DNA of 64,000 nucleotides from Poa pratensis (Eukaryota; Streptophyta; Magnoliopsida; Poales; Poaceae): positions 58,230,902-58,294,901 of the forward strand of contig CAMZMU010000063.1 of assembly GCA_947311845.1 (NCBI GenBank). Reading direction: 5' to 3'. Positions 1 to 10,647 of the stretch are shown here, one piece after another. Below the pieces are notes generated by a model, which saw only the letters and a program-made list of their open reading frames with translations, made no database searches and had not been told where the DNA came from. Positions within the stretch are counted from its first letter, which is position 1, and each line of letters begins with the position of its first letter. The translations under genes and the position numbers were made by a program.

Positions 1-168
1 GACCAATCACACGTCGCCACGTTACCACAACCCAGAGAACACACGAAATCGTCTGTTTTTGTTTTGGGGCACAGTCGTTTTTTCGCCCATTCACGCGTCG
101 CCACGTCGCCGCGTTGCCTACAACCCAGAGAACACACGAAAAAGTTGGCGCGCTTGCCTTCCCGCGCG
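1..168. other. left-edge flank with short direct repeats
   Basis: No gene is assigned here. The sequence CAACCCAGAGAACACACGAAA occurs around 28 and again around 121, about 93 bp apart, within two diverged copies of a roughly 50-bp segment. A second short repeat, AAAGTTGGCGCGCT, occurs near 145 and 206. This lies just 3' of the last readable exon of the minus-strand gene to the right, so it may be its 3' untranslated region or a further exon. Confidence 0.4.
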
Positions 169-3100
169 CTAACGGGTCCAGAATTCAAAACCACTCCCCC
201 GACCCAAAGTTGGCGCGCTAACTTTGGTTATGAGACACTCAGGGGTGACTGCAAAAAACACAAAGGATGGATGAGAAAAATAATGATATTAGCTCTGCAT
301 AACAAGGGTAAAAAGAGGGCCCACAGATTAGAAAAAGTAATTTACACAAAAAATCCAAGTTACCTGGTTCAGGACTTCTGTTAGATGCATATGCAGCAAG
401 TTTTGAAGCTCCCTGAAGTGTGGTTGTTGACTTTTGCTGAAAAAATTCAGACTCAACTCTAGAAGTTGTCTTTTTCTGGTTACCAATGCTCTCATCGGGT
501 GCACGATGATTGACAGATGCTTTGCCTTGCATATGAGTCGACTTGCATAGGAAATCAAACACACTGCTAACTAAAACTTCCAGTTTTCTTTTACTGGTTG
601 CAGACTTGGTAGAAAGGAACTTATCACCGATACTGAGAATACCATCAACTACCTACGAGATAGAGAGAAAAATAAAAAGGTTGGAACTAAGCTAACATCA
701 CATTTTGATATGAAAAAACAAAGAGAGGATCATAATTCTATTAAAAAGAGGAAACGAATAAGACCACATAAGAAAGATGACCCCAGAAAACATACATCAG
801 GCTGGAGTGAGCTAACAAACTGGTCTCGAGCTTTGTTCCTGAAGTCAATAGATAATGGAGAGGCACCAGGAGATAGTCTAGGGACACCAAGTGCATGAGA
901 AGCCGACAAGCCCTGCATCAGAATCAAACCAAAAACACATCAGAGAGAACAAGAAAAACAAACAAAGAGACATAACAAAGAGATAACAACATTTATATCA
1001 AAAAAGAACAACACAAGAACATACATTCAGATTTTGCCCGTGGGTCCACGTGTGTTTCAACTGTTTCTTCCCAAACTGTCGTCCACCTTTTCGATCAAGA
1101 TCTGAGAATGTATTAATCATGTTCCCCCTCCAAACAAGAACCCTGGGATGACTCAGGGCAACATTCAGTGTACCAAAATCCAAACAATCAAGGTACCGCA
1201 CCTAGAAAAAAGATACCGTGAACAACCCATAAAAAGAAAAATGAATCAGAACAAAGAACACAATAGGATTTGAAACGAGCAAAGAACAACAAAAAAAGGA
1301 GATATAATCACTCACCACTGGCACATAGTTGCAACCAACAGGTGACTTCATCCTTCTACCTTTCAATTTGCCAAATGAGCTAAACTCATGAATATTGTTA
1401 AGACAGTGGGCGTAGACAGTCTGACTGAAATCATAGCCTCTTGCTGCAGCAGGGTCCTTAAGTATTGAAAGATACTTCCAGTTTACAGACTGACTGGTGT
1501 CGGGGCATAGGAAACAAGAAAGAGCAACGGACATGAAGCACACAAAAACATCGAGCTCACTTAAAGGATCAGAGCAGCGCAGCTTATTCCCAAAGAAAGT
1601 AATATGAGGCATCTCGGATAACTTGAAATGTGAAAGAATAAAAGCCCTGCCATCATCACAATCTAGTGGAATCTGTAGCCCACCTATAGGCAAACCTAGA
1701 ACAATATGGAAGGTTTCCTTTGATATCTGAAGGGACTTCCACATACTGTCATCTGAGAGCAGTGGGGGTCAATACAGTCAGCCACCCATCTGCAAAAGTC
1801 TGATGATATGTGACAACAATCAAACAGGAGGAGACAACGAAACCCGAATTTCTCGATTATTGCTCTTTGCTGAGGTGTCAAATTCTTTAAGATTTGCATG
1901 AAATACTTGCACCCATATCTAGTAAAAGCACTCTTGTCAACACCATCTGTTTTACTCTTCTTGACCTACAACAACCGTAACAAACAGTTTAAAACAAGGA
2001 ACCAAAATCAAACACCTGAACAAACAAAAAGGAAGAGACATGAAGTGCTAACCTCATTGGGTCCAATTGTATCCTTGCAAAAGTCTGAGAAGTTCCTCTT
2101 CAAACTATTGACAGCCTGCAAAAACAAAATAAATAAAAAAATGAGTTATTACATAACACATAAGCCACGCCCCAACAAAACATTTTACGATAAAAAAAGA
2201 AAAAAAGCCCTAAAACAAACCTGCTTCATGAAGAAACCGAACAAAGCATCATCTAGAGCTGGGTCTCTCCTTTCATGGGCTGTTACCTGAAAAAAATGAC
2301 AACAAACAACAAGATGATAACTTCCGACAATTATCACATAACCACGTATGGTCTATTACAAAAAAGCAAAAGGGAATTGCAGAGAGATAGGCAAACTCAC
2401 ATCGTGATCGCTGGAAAGACTGTACCCATCATAATTATCATCACCATAATCAGTGGGTGCACATTCCGATCTACGCAACATAAAAACTCAAAAGAATCAA
2501 CATCATGGACATTTACAGTGAACAAACAATACCCAAAAGTAGACTACAAAAGCTACTATAACAGAATAGTGCTGCAAAAAATAAAGCTAGAAGCTCTACA
2601 AATTATGCAAGTTACTGATAACCCACAAGTATAGGGGATCGCGTGTAGCCTTTTCGATAAGTAAGAGTGTCGAACCCAACGAGGAGCTAAAGGTAGGATA
2701 AGTATTCTCTCAAGTTCTATCAACCATTGATACAACTCTGCGCGCACTAAACGTTTGCATTATCTAGGAAATAAAACTACGGTAGCAATACAGGTATAAG
2801 AGATAGCTTTGCAAGATAATAAATACATGAAAGTAAATGTTAGTGCTGCAACAATAAAGTACACTAAGTAACCATATACTAACAGTACCATGAGTGTGGA
2901 AAAGTGGTGGTAAGTGTGGTGGCTTTGTCCAAGATTAATTAGTGAAGACATTTAGTTCATTGTCTTTGAGGCAGTTTTCAATGTGGGAGAGGCTAAATAT
3001 ACATGCACTCCACTACTTGGGATTTACAAGTACTATATGATTGGATTGTTAGCAAACATCCGTAAATACTAACAATGCATTAAGGTTTCCCCAACCATAG

Positions 3101-4472
3101 CCTTAAGTTTATGGTCCTCTTACTCCCATACATGCAACTAACCGGTTTGAGCCCTCAGGTTTCTGTCACTCCGGCAGGACTACCCCTTTCCTTTGCACAT
3201 ACTACTAACCCTATGGTGTTGATCCATGCGCGCACAAGTATAATGGACACCAAAGGACAGTACCTTATCAACATACAACTCTAATGAACCATAGACATTC
3301 AACAAAGCAATCGAAAGACAAATAAACTACATAAACATGACATAGATCATAGGATAAATATTATAGCATCAAACACCATGTTTACATAGGACGGTACAGA
3401 GGTTTGTGGGAGGATGAACCACTGAATACAAGGAGGAGATGGTGATGGAGATGGCGGTGAAGACGGCGGAGAGGGCAGCGAGAGGCGCAGGGCGGCGCCG
3501 GCACCGGCGGTGGTGCAGGGGGCTCCTCCTGCGCCGCCGGTTCCATGGGGGAGCACCGCCCCTTAGCCCCCTTCCTTCATGGCTTCAAGGGAGCCCTCCC
3601 CCATGGAGATGGGATCCATGGGGGAGGAAAAAACGTGGCTTTGGTGGCTGGAAATTCGTGGGTGGAGGAGTCCTCTACGAGTTAGGTTTCCTCCCTTTAT
3701 ATATCTTCTCGGATTTCCGTCACCCCTTTTAGGGTTCCACCAAAACGGGCCTCCAGGCCGCGTCCGAACTCCGATTGGGCTGATCTCGGGCTTAAAATCT
3801 TCGTATGGAAAATTGTGACAACTTTGTTTTCGGGGAGACCTCCAATTGACGTCATCTTCGAGGGTCAAATTGGCAAACTTCGTAAAAAGTTCTCAGACAG
3901 ATTTCAGGAAAGTCCCAATTCGACTCCAACAAGGTTTCCTCTTGTATTCTTGATAATTTCTACACATCAAAGAGTAAAACAAGAACATTGTGCACTTTTG
4001 CAACTATTAGTAGGTTAGTCCAAATAAATAATAAACTTAATATAAAACAAGTGCTAAAAGCATAAAAATGGCATGAAACAATCAAAAATTATAGATACGT
4101 TTTGGACGTATCAGTTACCAGTGAACAACCTATGGTTATTCGTTCTATTGCCAGTACTACACAAATAGAACAATACTACAAGTTCCAGTAAAATTCCTCC
4201 AGACAACATAGTGACATAGGGAATCCAAACAACAATGAAACACAAAAAAACAGATGAAGAAAATGACACACAAGCCAACCTCTGTCTACTCAAAACATCT
4301 GAAATTATACAAAAAGCTATGGGTGGAACACCAAAGATGGAGACACTTATAAACACATATACATAAAATAGATCCCAGCAAAAGTGATGTCAAAAAGCAC
4401 AAAATGAAGGCTATAACGTACTAGTGAGGTCATTATCCAACATTTGCAGGGTCGAATCGTGTGTACCTCTAA
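169..4472 (-). pseudogene. grass plant-mobile-domain / Ulp1-N-terminal type gene, frameshifted
   Basis: Minus-strand gene read as phase-compatible GT-AG exons: 4472-4422, 4298-4280, 2470-2401, 2286-2221, 2115-2053, 1965-1316, 1201-1025, 912-796, 652-364 and 248-169, ending at an in-frame TAG. The first exon, further right, is unresolved. The core (LTPQQRAIIEKFGF, VLGLPIGG, HITFFGNKL, ALSCFLCP, YLDCLDFG) matches, from memory, the large grass family whose N-terminal half resembles transposon-derived plant mobile domains and whose C-terminus often carries a Ulp1 cysteine protease. No protease is visible here. Exon 1965-1316 is 650 nt where both neighbours need phase 0: the reading frame changes near 1750, which fits a 1-nt deletion. 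A 1.5-kb solo LTR sits in the intron 2471-4279. Molecular function is unknown. A sequencing error at 1750 would make this an intact gene. Confidence 0.6.
2616..4113. mobile_element. solo LTR (Triticeae gypsy-type) with perfect 5-bp TSD
   Basis: The 1498-bp segment begins TGATAACCCACAAGTATAGG and ends GGACGTATCA, giving the TG...CA ends and TGATA/TATCA inverted termini of an LTR. It is flanked by identical GTTAC at 2611-2615 and 4114-4118, the 5-bp target duplication expected of LTR retrotransposon integrase. No gag-pol, primer-binding site or second LTR is present, so it is a solo LTR left by LTR-LTR recombination. The terminal sequence is one I recall from abundant Triticeae gypsy families (Sabrina-like is my guess; the family is not certain). 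It lies in an intron of the flanking minus-strand gene. Confidence 0.85.
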
Positions 4473-5650
4473 CTGATATTATAGTACTGACCAAACTTTT
4501 GTGATTTCGCTTGACCACATAGAGAGCACACAGCTCCGCCGCTGGCGAGATCAACAAACAGGCAATCCCCCAACATACAAAAGCATCAGCGGCAAATCCA
4601 GAGCACCATCTAAGAAGGGATTCAGACAAAAACAGCAACAAAAATCCATCTGGCCTAGAAGTGACGTCTTAAATTCAAGCCGACAATCCGCTATCTCAAG
4701 CTTTCCACCAACAGGGAAGCTAACAACTCGCGCCTCGGGGTTCCTACTTACACAGGAACAGCTAATGGACAGACATCAGATGGCAAGCTACCAATACAAG
4801 TGACGCTACGCTACATCAAGCTCATCATATCCAGAGGGAAAACGCCACCGGGATAACCTAACCGGATTTCATCCTATCCCAGACAAGAGTAAGGGACCCA
4901 ATTCACCGTTAAACTCATCCCGCAAATGAACAAAACAGAGCAATAACCACAGACAGAGATCGACATCAAACACAAGTATCCCCAATCAAATCCTACACAA
5001 CCCATGAGCTGAAGACACCTATGGTCCAACGCCACCCCAACGTATCCTTCACACCCCCTTCACGACGACGACGGAATACACCTCTAGCAACCACAACGCA
5101 TGTATCCTCTACCAGCGAAATAGAAAGGGAATCAAGCAAAATCAAAAACACATCCACTTCACCCCCGCCCCTAGGAACACCTACACACGCTCGCCGCGCC
5201 GACCAAGAGCTCCCTGGGGTCAGAACGCCGCTGAGCGACGGAATCCAACACCACCACCGCCGCCGCATGCATCCGCATCCGACGAAAATCGATAAAAAGA
5301 GCCACATACACACCTCCGACCCCTACAGAACACCTACACACGCTCGCCGCGCCGACGGAGAGCTCCATGAGTTCAGAACGCCGCTGACCGACGGGATCCA
5401 ACACCACCACCGCCGCCGCATGCATCCGCCTCCGACGAAATCGCAAACAGAGCCACATCGACAGAAAAAAGGCAGAAATCTGCGAAAGACCGAAGCAAAC
5501 CTTCCTCGACGGCGGCGACGCCTCCAACCTCCGCGGATCTCCGCCATGGCGACGGGCCGGACACAGAGCGATAGGAAATCGCCTCCTCTGTTCCACCGCC
5601 CCCGTCCCCTCTCTCTCTCTTCGACAAACAGAGTCAAGCTGAAATGAAAA
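4473..5650 (-). other. 5' portion of the minus-strand gene, first exon unresolved
   Basis: The remaining 5' end of the minus-strand gene should lie here. A GC-rich block near 5500-5640 has a minus ATG at about 5547 (MAEIRG...) followed by a possible donor that would be in phase with exon 4472-4422, but other first exons are possible. The overlapping arginine-rich open frames here are composition artefacts. Confidence 0.35.
5176..5463. repeat. 153-bp imperfect tandem duplication
   Basis: The block starting AACACCTACACACGCTCGCC at 5176 recurs at 5329 after exactly 153 bp, with a few substitutions and small indels near the end. Both copies hold a CACCACCACCGCCGCCGC stretch and a GCATGCATCC. The unit is 51 codons long, so frame would be conserved if translated, but I see no evidence of that. 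It lies in the presumed 5' region of the minus-strand gene. Confidence 0.8.
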
Positions 5651-6400
5651 ATAAATTAAAAAAAACCCCACCGCTTAGCTGTTGATAACGGGTACGGGCG
5701 GAGAACCCCGGTAGCATAACCCAACCCGACGACACAGACCCGCCCCGTGACGACGACACGCGCCAGCCCCGCACGGCGCACGCAGAGACGTGGGCGCGAC
5801 GAGCACGTATCTTGACACACATCGGACGGACAGAAAAACACATGTTGCTGAAAACAAAAACAGACGCCTGAAACAGAGCAAAAGTCGAAGATTTTGTTAC
5901 CGTCCACCGTGGTCGCAGCAGTTAGCGGCACGCGAGTTTTGTTTGTCATTTTGAAAGTTGATTCATCTATGCCGCTGTTGTTTCTGAGCAAACGGATCGA
6001 TCGGGCCTTGGGGTATCAAACGGAGGCATAAAAATGGTTGTTAGGGTAGGTGGCCAAAACCTCGCTACATTTGAACCGAACAAGGTTGTACAATATTGTC
6101 GTGACGTATGCCCGTATCACCGCGACGCGCCCACATGAACACGCGTCTTTGGATAGTTCGGTAGTTTTTGTATTGCACGTACCAACGCAACAGTTGGTGT
6201 GTCACTTTCAGAGTCACAGGGTAGGATGTGCGTGCGTGCACTTATAGGGGTGAATATGTGCACGCGTATGTGAGCGTCCGTATTCTACTGTGTTTCAAAA
6301 AAAAAAAACTTTCAGAGACACAAGCGTTAAGTTAAGGAAGTAAATTCTACCGAGCGTTTTAGGACATTTCTAGTCAAACTGCTAAAACCGGTTAGAGCAA
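5651..6400. other. intergenic, probable promoter of the minus-strand gene
   Basis: No coding sequence is supported. The left part (5690-5940) is GC-rich and CpG-rich, as expected upstream of a grass gene. A GT-rich, CpG-containing stretch and a 12-A run follow near 6298. No clear TATA box was placed. Confidence 0.3.
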
Positions 6401-7300
6401 TAAAATTTCCTTTTACTTTTCTCCAAACCACTCCTAGCCGATTTCTTAAAAAGGCTAAGGGAGTAGTTAAATTACTTCAAGCGGTGGCTGACTCTTAAAT
6501 ATCCTCGCCGAGCCAAGGCTAGAGTAAAAGTTTTCCCCTCCTCCACCATCCACACCGCCGCTTCTTCCCAAATCGCTCTCATCGCCACCTCGTTCCCACT
6601 CTGACATCACCCCCATGTCTCGGTTCTTCCGCCTTCGGTCCCCTCTGCTTATTCAGAGCGTGGATCCACACCACGCACAACATGGTGACAGCTGCTCCTC
6701 CTCATGGTTCCCGGCCTCCCGGCGTCGTCACAGAGAAGGTACTCAGCGGTCATGGGGACGTGGGTGTCAGAGATCACCAACTGCAAGACCCACAATTTCT
6801 TTTGGGGTCGGCTCCCTTCCACTCGGCGGTGCAGGCCACCCACGCCAACGACATGCGTCGGTGGGCCTCAATGGTTCGTAGGCGCGGTTGAACTTCCCCC
6901 TTCGGCAGCCACGACCTGCCGGATTTGTCTCTCGTCGATCCCCTAGTGGGCTCCGCACGCGAGCTGCGGGAGGACCGAAAGACCCACGAGCATCTCAAGG
7001 CGGAGCGCGCCTACAAGGAGTACATGGCGGAGCTCTCCGCCGCCAGTATCTAGGACGCGTCGAGGCGGAGCGTCGGCAGTACGGGTGCCAAACAAAATGC
7101 GAGGAAGCCTGACGACGGAGCATGGCCGTCCGGTGCGTCGGTGATCAATCTCGTTAGCTACGACAACGAGAAGCATTCGGAGAAATTTCTTCTCGCCGAG
7201 TTGAGCGGTAGCAATAGCGATTAGTTAGTTTTATGTAATTCTAGTTTAGAGGTTGTTTGAAGTTATGTGAATTTACTGAATATGTGTTCAAATTTGAGAA
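6401..7300 (+). pseudogene. decayed transposon-cargo-like gene relic
   Basis: Short in-frame remnants are spread over this stretch with stops and frame changes. One at about 6901-7053 reads FGSHDLPDLSLVDPLVG and then a charged helical stretch (AERAYKEYMAELSA) to a stop. Another, near 7060-7224, ends VINLVSYDNE...GSNSD-stop. An A/T-rich 3' region follows. The acidic tail recalls the C-terminus of the cargo ORF at 56.6-57.9 kb (VIVLDDSDDD), so I suspect a third, much older relic of that kind, but the match is weak. Confidence 0.3.
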
Positions 7301-8047
7301 GTTAAAAAAATAAGATGCTACATAACGTCTAAATTTTGACAAGCGCTCGCTGGCAAGCTGAGTGGAGGAAGCTGCGTGCCCCAAAAAGAAGGCTCTTTCT
7401 TAGACGAAAGGAAAAGATGTACTACATTGACAAGGTCAGAAGTAGAAGTCCAGTGCTAACCGAATCACTGAGCTCGTGTCATCGGATGTGCTCTGAAAAT
7501 ATGAAGTCCACCGGACCGGAGCCACCGACATGGGAGCAGCAAGACGGCAGGATGCACACGGGGCGATGGCACGAGCCAGCAGGCCTCGACATCGGCCGCA
7601 CGTCCGGGACCAGCTCCAAATGATCGCAAATCGCGCGTACACCGCGCATCGGTCCATCCCGGAGATCTGTCCTGTTTCGCGAATCAGACGGCCATCACCT
7701 CTCCCCACTCGGCGTGCACCAACCGGCGTTCGTACCACTACCGTCCTTCCCTGCCCGATCTACCATGCTACTACTCGAGATGCCTGGGTTTTACAACTTT
7801 TACTCCTCTGTTGCTGCACCCTCTGAGCAATGGAGTCGATCGATGGCATGGATGCACGCGTTGCAGCTTTTCTTCGTCATCACTGAGTAGTACGATACCT
7901 GAACCGTGAAATGCGCGAAGCCATGCGATCTGTTTAGTGATTCCTCCATGCCGGGTGGCGAGCTTCCATGAGTAGCGGAATGCATGGCACGCCGTGTTCA
8001 TAGACTTGGTGTGGATGCAGAAAAGAGTTTCTGTCCTACAGATCTCT
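7301..8047. other. intergenic, nothing recognised
   Basis: No supported gene, repeat or RNA. The short open frames lack codon-use or domain support. Confidence 0.4.
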
Positions 8048-8059
8048 CCTCTGATATTC

Positions 8060-8724
8060 TTTTTTTTTTTTTGCGGAAGGAGGAGATTATATCAGATCCA
8101 CACTCTTACAGAAAGACCCAGAACAAAGGCAAAATTACAAAGAAGTCCACTGAGTCCCGACGACGGAGACGACGACGAAGCTGCCGTTGACGCGCCGCTG
8201 CCCAAGCTCCCCAAACCTTGGATCGTCGGAGCCCACCACCAGGCAGACGGGAAGTCTTCCGCACCGCCTCCGAAGAGGCTACTATCGCAACCGCCGGCGC
8301 CGCCGCGCAGATCTGCTGCACTCACCTCCAGATCGATCACCTCCGGATCCGTCGCTCCCAGATCCGGCCGTGGTGGAGAGAGCCAAGGCAATCCACCGAT
8401 TCCCGGGCTCCCACAAGTCGCGCGCGAGGCGGCCGTCCTCCAAAGAGCACCGCCGTCGAAGGGGCACCGCGCCGACACCAAACTCCGCACCAGCCGCACC
8501 TCCGCCTCCCAGGCGCCGCCGGACGGACACACACCAAACCCTAGCCTATGTACAAGCCGTGGAACGGGCTTCCCCCACCCTCCCGCCGCCGGAGCGGCCG
8601 ACGGAGAGGGGGAACCCACGCCCCACCGGCTGCGAGGTGGATTCGATGGTGGACTCTCAAAAAATCGCCGCTCCGGACTGTAGCGAGGAGAGGGGTGAGG
8701 ACGACGCTCTGGGCTCCCAGTCTC
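8060..8724 (-). mobile_element. 0.67-kb poly(A) retroposon, copy A
   Basis: A poly-T run at 8060-8072 (poly-A on the minus strand) is followed by about 650 bp of GC-rich DNA. The whole is bracketed by a 12-bp direct repeat, CCTCTGATATTC, at 8048-8059 and 8725-8736. This is the signature of insertion by LINE-type target-primed reverse transcription. The minus strand reads from a GC-rich, gene-like 5' part with an AGGGTTT motif to an AT-rich 3' part ending in CCTTCCGCAAAAA. It has no convincing ORF. Its 3' end resembles retroposon copy B in this window (20267-20949), suggesting one non-autonomous family about 0.67 kb long. Confidence 0.8.
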
Positions 8725-8736
8725 CCTCTGATATTC

Positions 8737-9098
8737 AGTGTCCCGTGCTTCACGGTTAGTGCAATGCAAACGCCTGCATGGGTTTCAGTGTACCTGTATG
8801 CACGTACACGCGTGTTACGATTGTTGGCACATTGCAACCGTGTTCAAGTTTCTGAACCTTCGTGTGCATTTCAGACCACACGAGTAAACCACAGTATAGT
8901 TACTCGTCAAAAGTACCAGCCGATCCATCATTCACAGTACAATATGTATAAGAGGAAAATAAATAACCAATGTGCATGCCGTAGACAAAGAATCGTACAT
9001 GCCGGCGTCCAGAAGACCAGAACGCCGGCGGGATAACACGCTCGTCTCGTGTAACACTAATAACAACAACAGCACGGAAGTACGTACATCAGCTCTGC
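8737..9098 (-). other. 3' flank / UTR of the arabinogalactan protein gene
   Basis: Downstream of the minus-strand stop at 9099. AT-rich stretches at about 8945-8965 could supply a polyadenylation signal on the minus strand. Nothing else is seen. Confidence 0.4.
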
Positions 9099-10430
9099 TT
9101 AAACCAATACCGCGAGCCCTGCGGCCGCGAGCGCCACGATCGCGGCGACGCCGGCGCGCGCGCTAGCCGCCGCCGAGTCTTCCTCTGCCATCGGGGACAA
9201 CGCGGGCGACAGCGAGGGGCTCGCCGAGCCGAGCGGCGACAGCGAGGGGGCCATGATGGGCGAGAGCTCCGGTGCCATGATGGGCGCTAGCTCTGGTGCC
9301 AGCGTGGGCGACGGGGTCGGGGCGTCAACGCTCGGAGCCGGTGCGGGTGCCGTTGTCGGCGGAGCGATGGGCGCCGCGACCGGGGCCAGGAGCAGCGGAG
9401 ACGGAGCCAATGTCGGGGGCGCGGTGGCCGGTGCGGGTGCCGTCGCTGGCGCTGCGACCGGGGCCAGGAGCAGCGGAGACGGAGCCAATGTCGGGGGCGC
9501 GGTGGCCGGTGCTGTGGCCAGGGGTGAGGCCGCTGGGACCAGGAGTGTGGCAGGAGGCTGCGCGGCAACGGTGGGTGCTGTCGCCGGAGAGGCTGCGGTC
9601 ACCGCCAGAGGAGGTGCGGAGATGGGGTACGAGGAGGTGGCAGGCGGAAGTGACGTGGCAGCCTGTGGCGGAGAGGCGGCGCTTGTCGGGGGAGCTGACG
9701 TGGCAGCCAACTGCGGAGAGGCAGCCGTTGTCGGTGGAGCTGCCGTGGCAGCCTGCGGCGCCGAGGCTGCGGCTGTTGTCGGTGGCGCGGCAGACGTATG
9801 CGTCGGCGAGGCGGCGGCCGGTGCCTGTGGCGCCGACGCTGCGGTGGTCGTTGGCGCCGCGGCAGATACCTTCGGCGACGAGGCGGCAGAGGTGGTAGGC
9901 GCCGCCGCAGCTACCTTTGGCGCCGAGGCTACGGCTGTTGTCGGTGGCGCGGCAGACGTCTGCGTCGGCGAGGCGGCGGCCGATGCCTGTGGCGCCGACG
10001 CTGCGGTGGTCGTTGGCGCCGCGGCAGATACCTTCGGCGACGAGGCGGCAGAGGTGGTAGGCGCCGCCGCAGATACCTTTGGAGCTGACGTGGCGGCCAG
10101 CTGTGGAGAGGCAGCCGTTGTCGGTGGAGCTGCCGTGGCAGCCTGCGGCGCCGAGGCGGCGGCTGTTGGTGGCGCGGCAGAGGTCTGCGATGGCGACGCG
10201 GCGGCAGACACCTGTGGCGCCGACGCAGCGGTGGTCGTTGGCGCCGAGGCGGCAGCGGTTGTCGGTGCCGCGGCAGACACCTGTGGGGGCGCGGCGGCCG
10301 AGGCCTGCGGCGGCGATTTGGCGGTGGTCGGCGCTGCGGCGGATGACTGCGCCGCCGCAGGTGACGACGCCGGCGACTGCGCGGCGCAGGAGACGAGGAG
10401 GAGCGAGAGGAGGAGAGGCACGAGCGCCAT
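9099..10430 (-). CDS. classical arabinogalactan protein, GPI-anchored
   Basis: Single-exon 443-aa protein. The start is the ATG at 10430, which places a hydrophobic signal peptide (MALVPLLLSLLLVSCAA) first; an upstream ATG would add 69 residues ahead of it and is unlikely. The mature part is almost wholly Pro, Ala, Ser and Thr in AP, SP and TP contexts, the substrate for prolyl hydroxylation and type II arabinogalactan addition. It is followed by a short acidic hinge (EEDSAAASA) and a hydrophobic tail (VAAIVALAAAGLAVLV) typical of a GPI-anchor signal. Known classical AGPs act at the plasma membrane and cell wall in growth and signalling; the specific role is not readable. At 443 aa it is long for the class because of internal duplications: a 54-residue unit twice and a 26-residue unit twice. 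A TATA run lies about 140 bp upstream of the start. Confidence 0.9.
   Translation of the reverse strand: MALVPLLLSLLLVSCAAQSPASSPAAAQSSAAAPTTAKSPPQASAAAPPQVSAAAPTTAAASAPTTTAASAPQVSAAASPSQTSAAPPTAAASAPQAATAAPPTTAASPQLAATSAPKVSAAAPTTSAASSPKVSAAAPTTTAASAPQASAAASPTQTSAAPPTTAVASAPKVAAAAPTTSAASSPKVSAAAPTTTAASAPQAPAAASPTHTSAAPPTTAAASAPQAATAAPPTTAASPQLAATSAPPTSAASPPQAATSLPPATSSYPISAPPLAVTAASPATAPTVAAQPPATLLVPAASPLATAPATAPPTLAPSPLLLAPVAAPATAPAPATAPPTLAPSPLLLAPVAAPIAPPTTAPAPAPSVDAPTPSPTLAPELAPIMAPELSPIMAPSLSPLGSASPSLSPALSPMAEEDSAAASARAGVAAIVALAAAGLAVLV
9375..9533 (-). repeat. 78-bp in-frame tandem repeat in the AGP gene
   Basis: The block containing CGGGGCCAGGAGCAGCGGAG begins near 9381 and again at 9459, an offset of 78 bp or 26 codons. 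On the minus strand it encodes a repeated segment with LAPSPLLLAPVAAP. The copies are nearly identical, so the duplication looks recent. Confidence 0.85.
9772..10095 (-). repeat. 162-bp in-frame tandem repeat in the AGP gene
   Basis: A unit beginning GCTGTTGTCGGTGGCGCGGC at 9772 recurs at 9934 after exactly 162 bp (54 codons), differing at only a few bases. It lengthens the Ala/Pro/Thr/Ser-rich region without changing frame. Smaller related units extend to about 10300. Confidence 0.85.
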
Positions 10431-10570
10431 TGCTGGCTGTTTAATTAGCTTCCTCTCACGAACGGAACTCTTCTCGCTCGGGCCTCGTCCTCTGTTCTTG
10501 CCAAGTATGCTCTGCTCTCCGTGAGTGTGAGTTTGCGAGCACCGGTACAGGCTGCCTATGCAACGAGGGC

Positions 10571-10587
10571 TTATATATATATATATA
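10571..10587 (-). promoter_or_regulatory. TATA box of the AGP gene
   Basis: An alternating TA run, read on the minus strand as CTATATATATATATATAAG, lies about 140 bp upstream of the AGP start codon. The expected transcription start is roughly 10540, leaving a 5' leader of about 110 nt. Confidence 0.7.
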
Positions 10588-10622
10588 GTGAGAGAATCGC
10601 GTGCGAGCGAAACTGAGCTGAT

Positions 10623-10647
10623 GGTGAAGGTGATCAAATCACCTTCA
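10623..10647. repeat. perfect 11-bp inverted repeat upstream of the AGP promoter
   Basis: GTGAAGGTGAT and ATCACCTTCAC are separated by CAA, giving a 25-bp hairpin or dyad about 40 bp upstream of the TATA box. It could be a dimeric factor site or chance. A second, less perfect dyad (GAAATTAACGG...TCAACCCGTTAATTTC) lies at 10821-10871. Confidence 0.6.

Noticed and set aside
5021..5671. Arg/His-rich plus and minus frames over the 153-bp repeat
   Set aside because: Low-complexity translation of CACCACCACCGCCGCC-type repeats; no supporting signals.
8092..8769. Long overlapping open frames on both strands at 8.0-8.8 kb
   Set aside because: They lie inside a retroposon bounded by a 12-bp TSD and have no coding features; open because of GC content.
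9253..10524. 423-codon plus-strand open frame opposite the AGP gene
   Set aside because: It is the GC-rich shadow of the Pro/Ala repeats (reads as Gly/Ala/Val repeats), with no domain or promoter.
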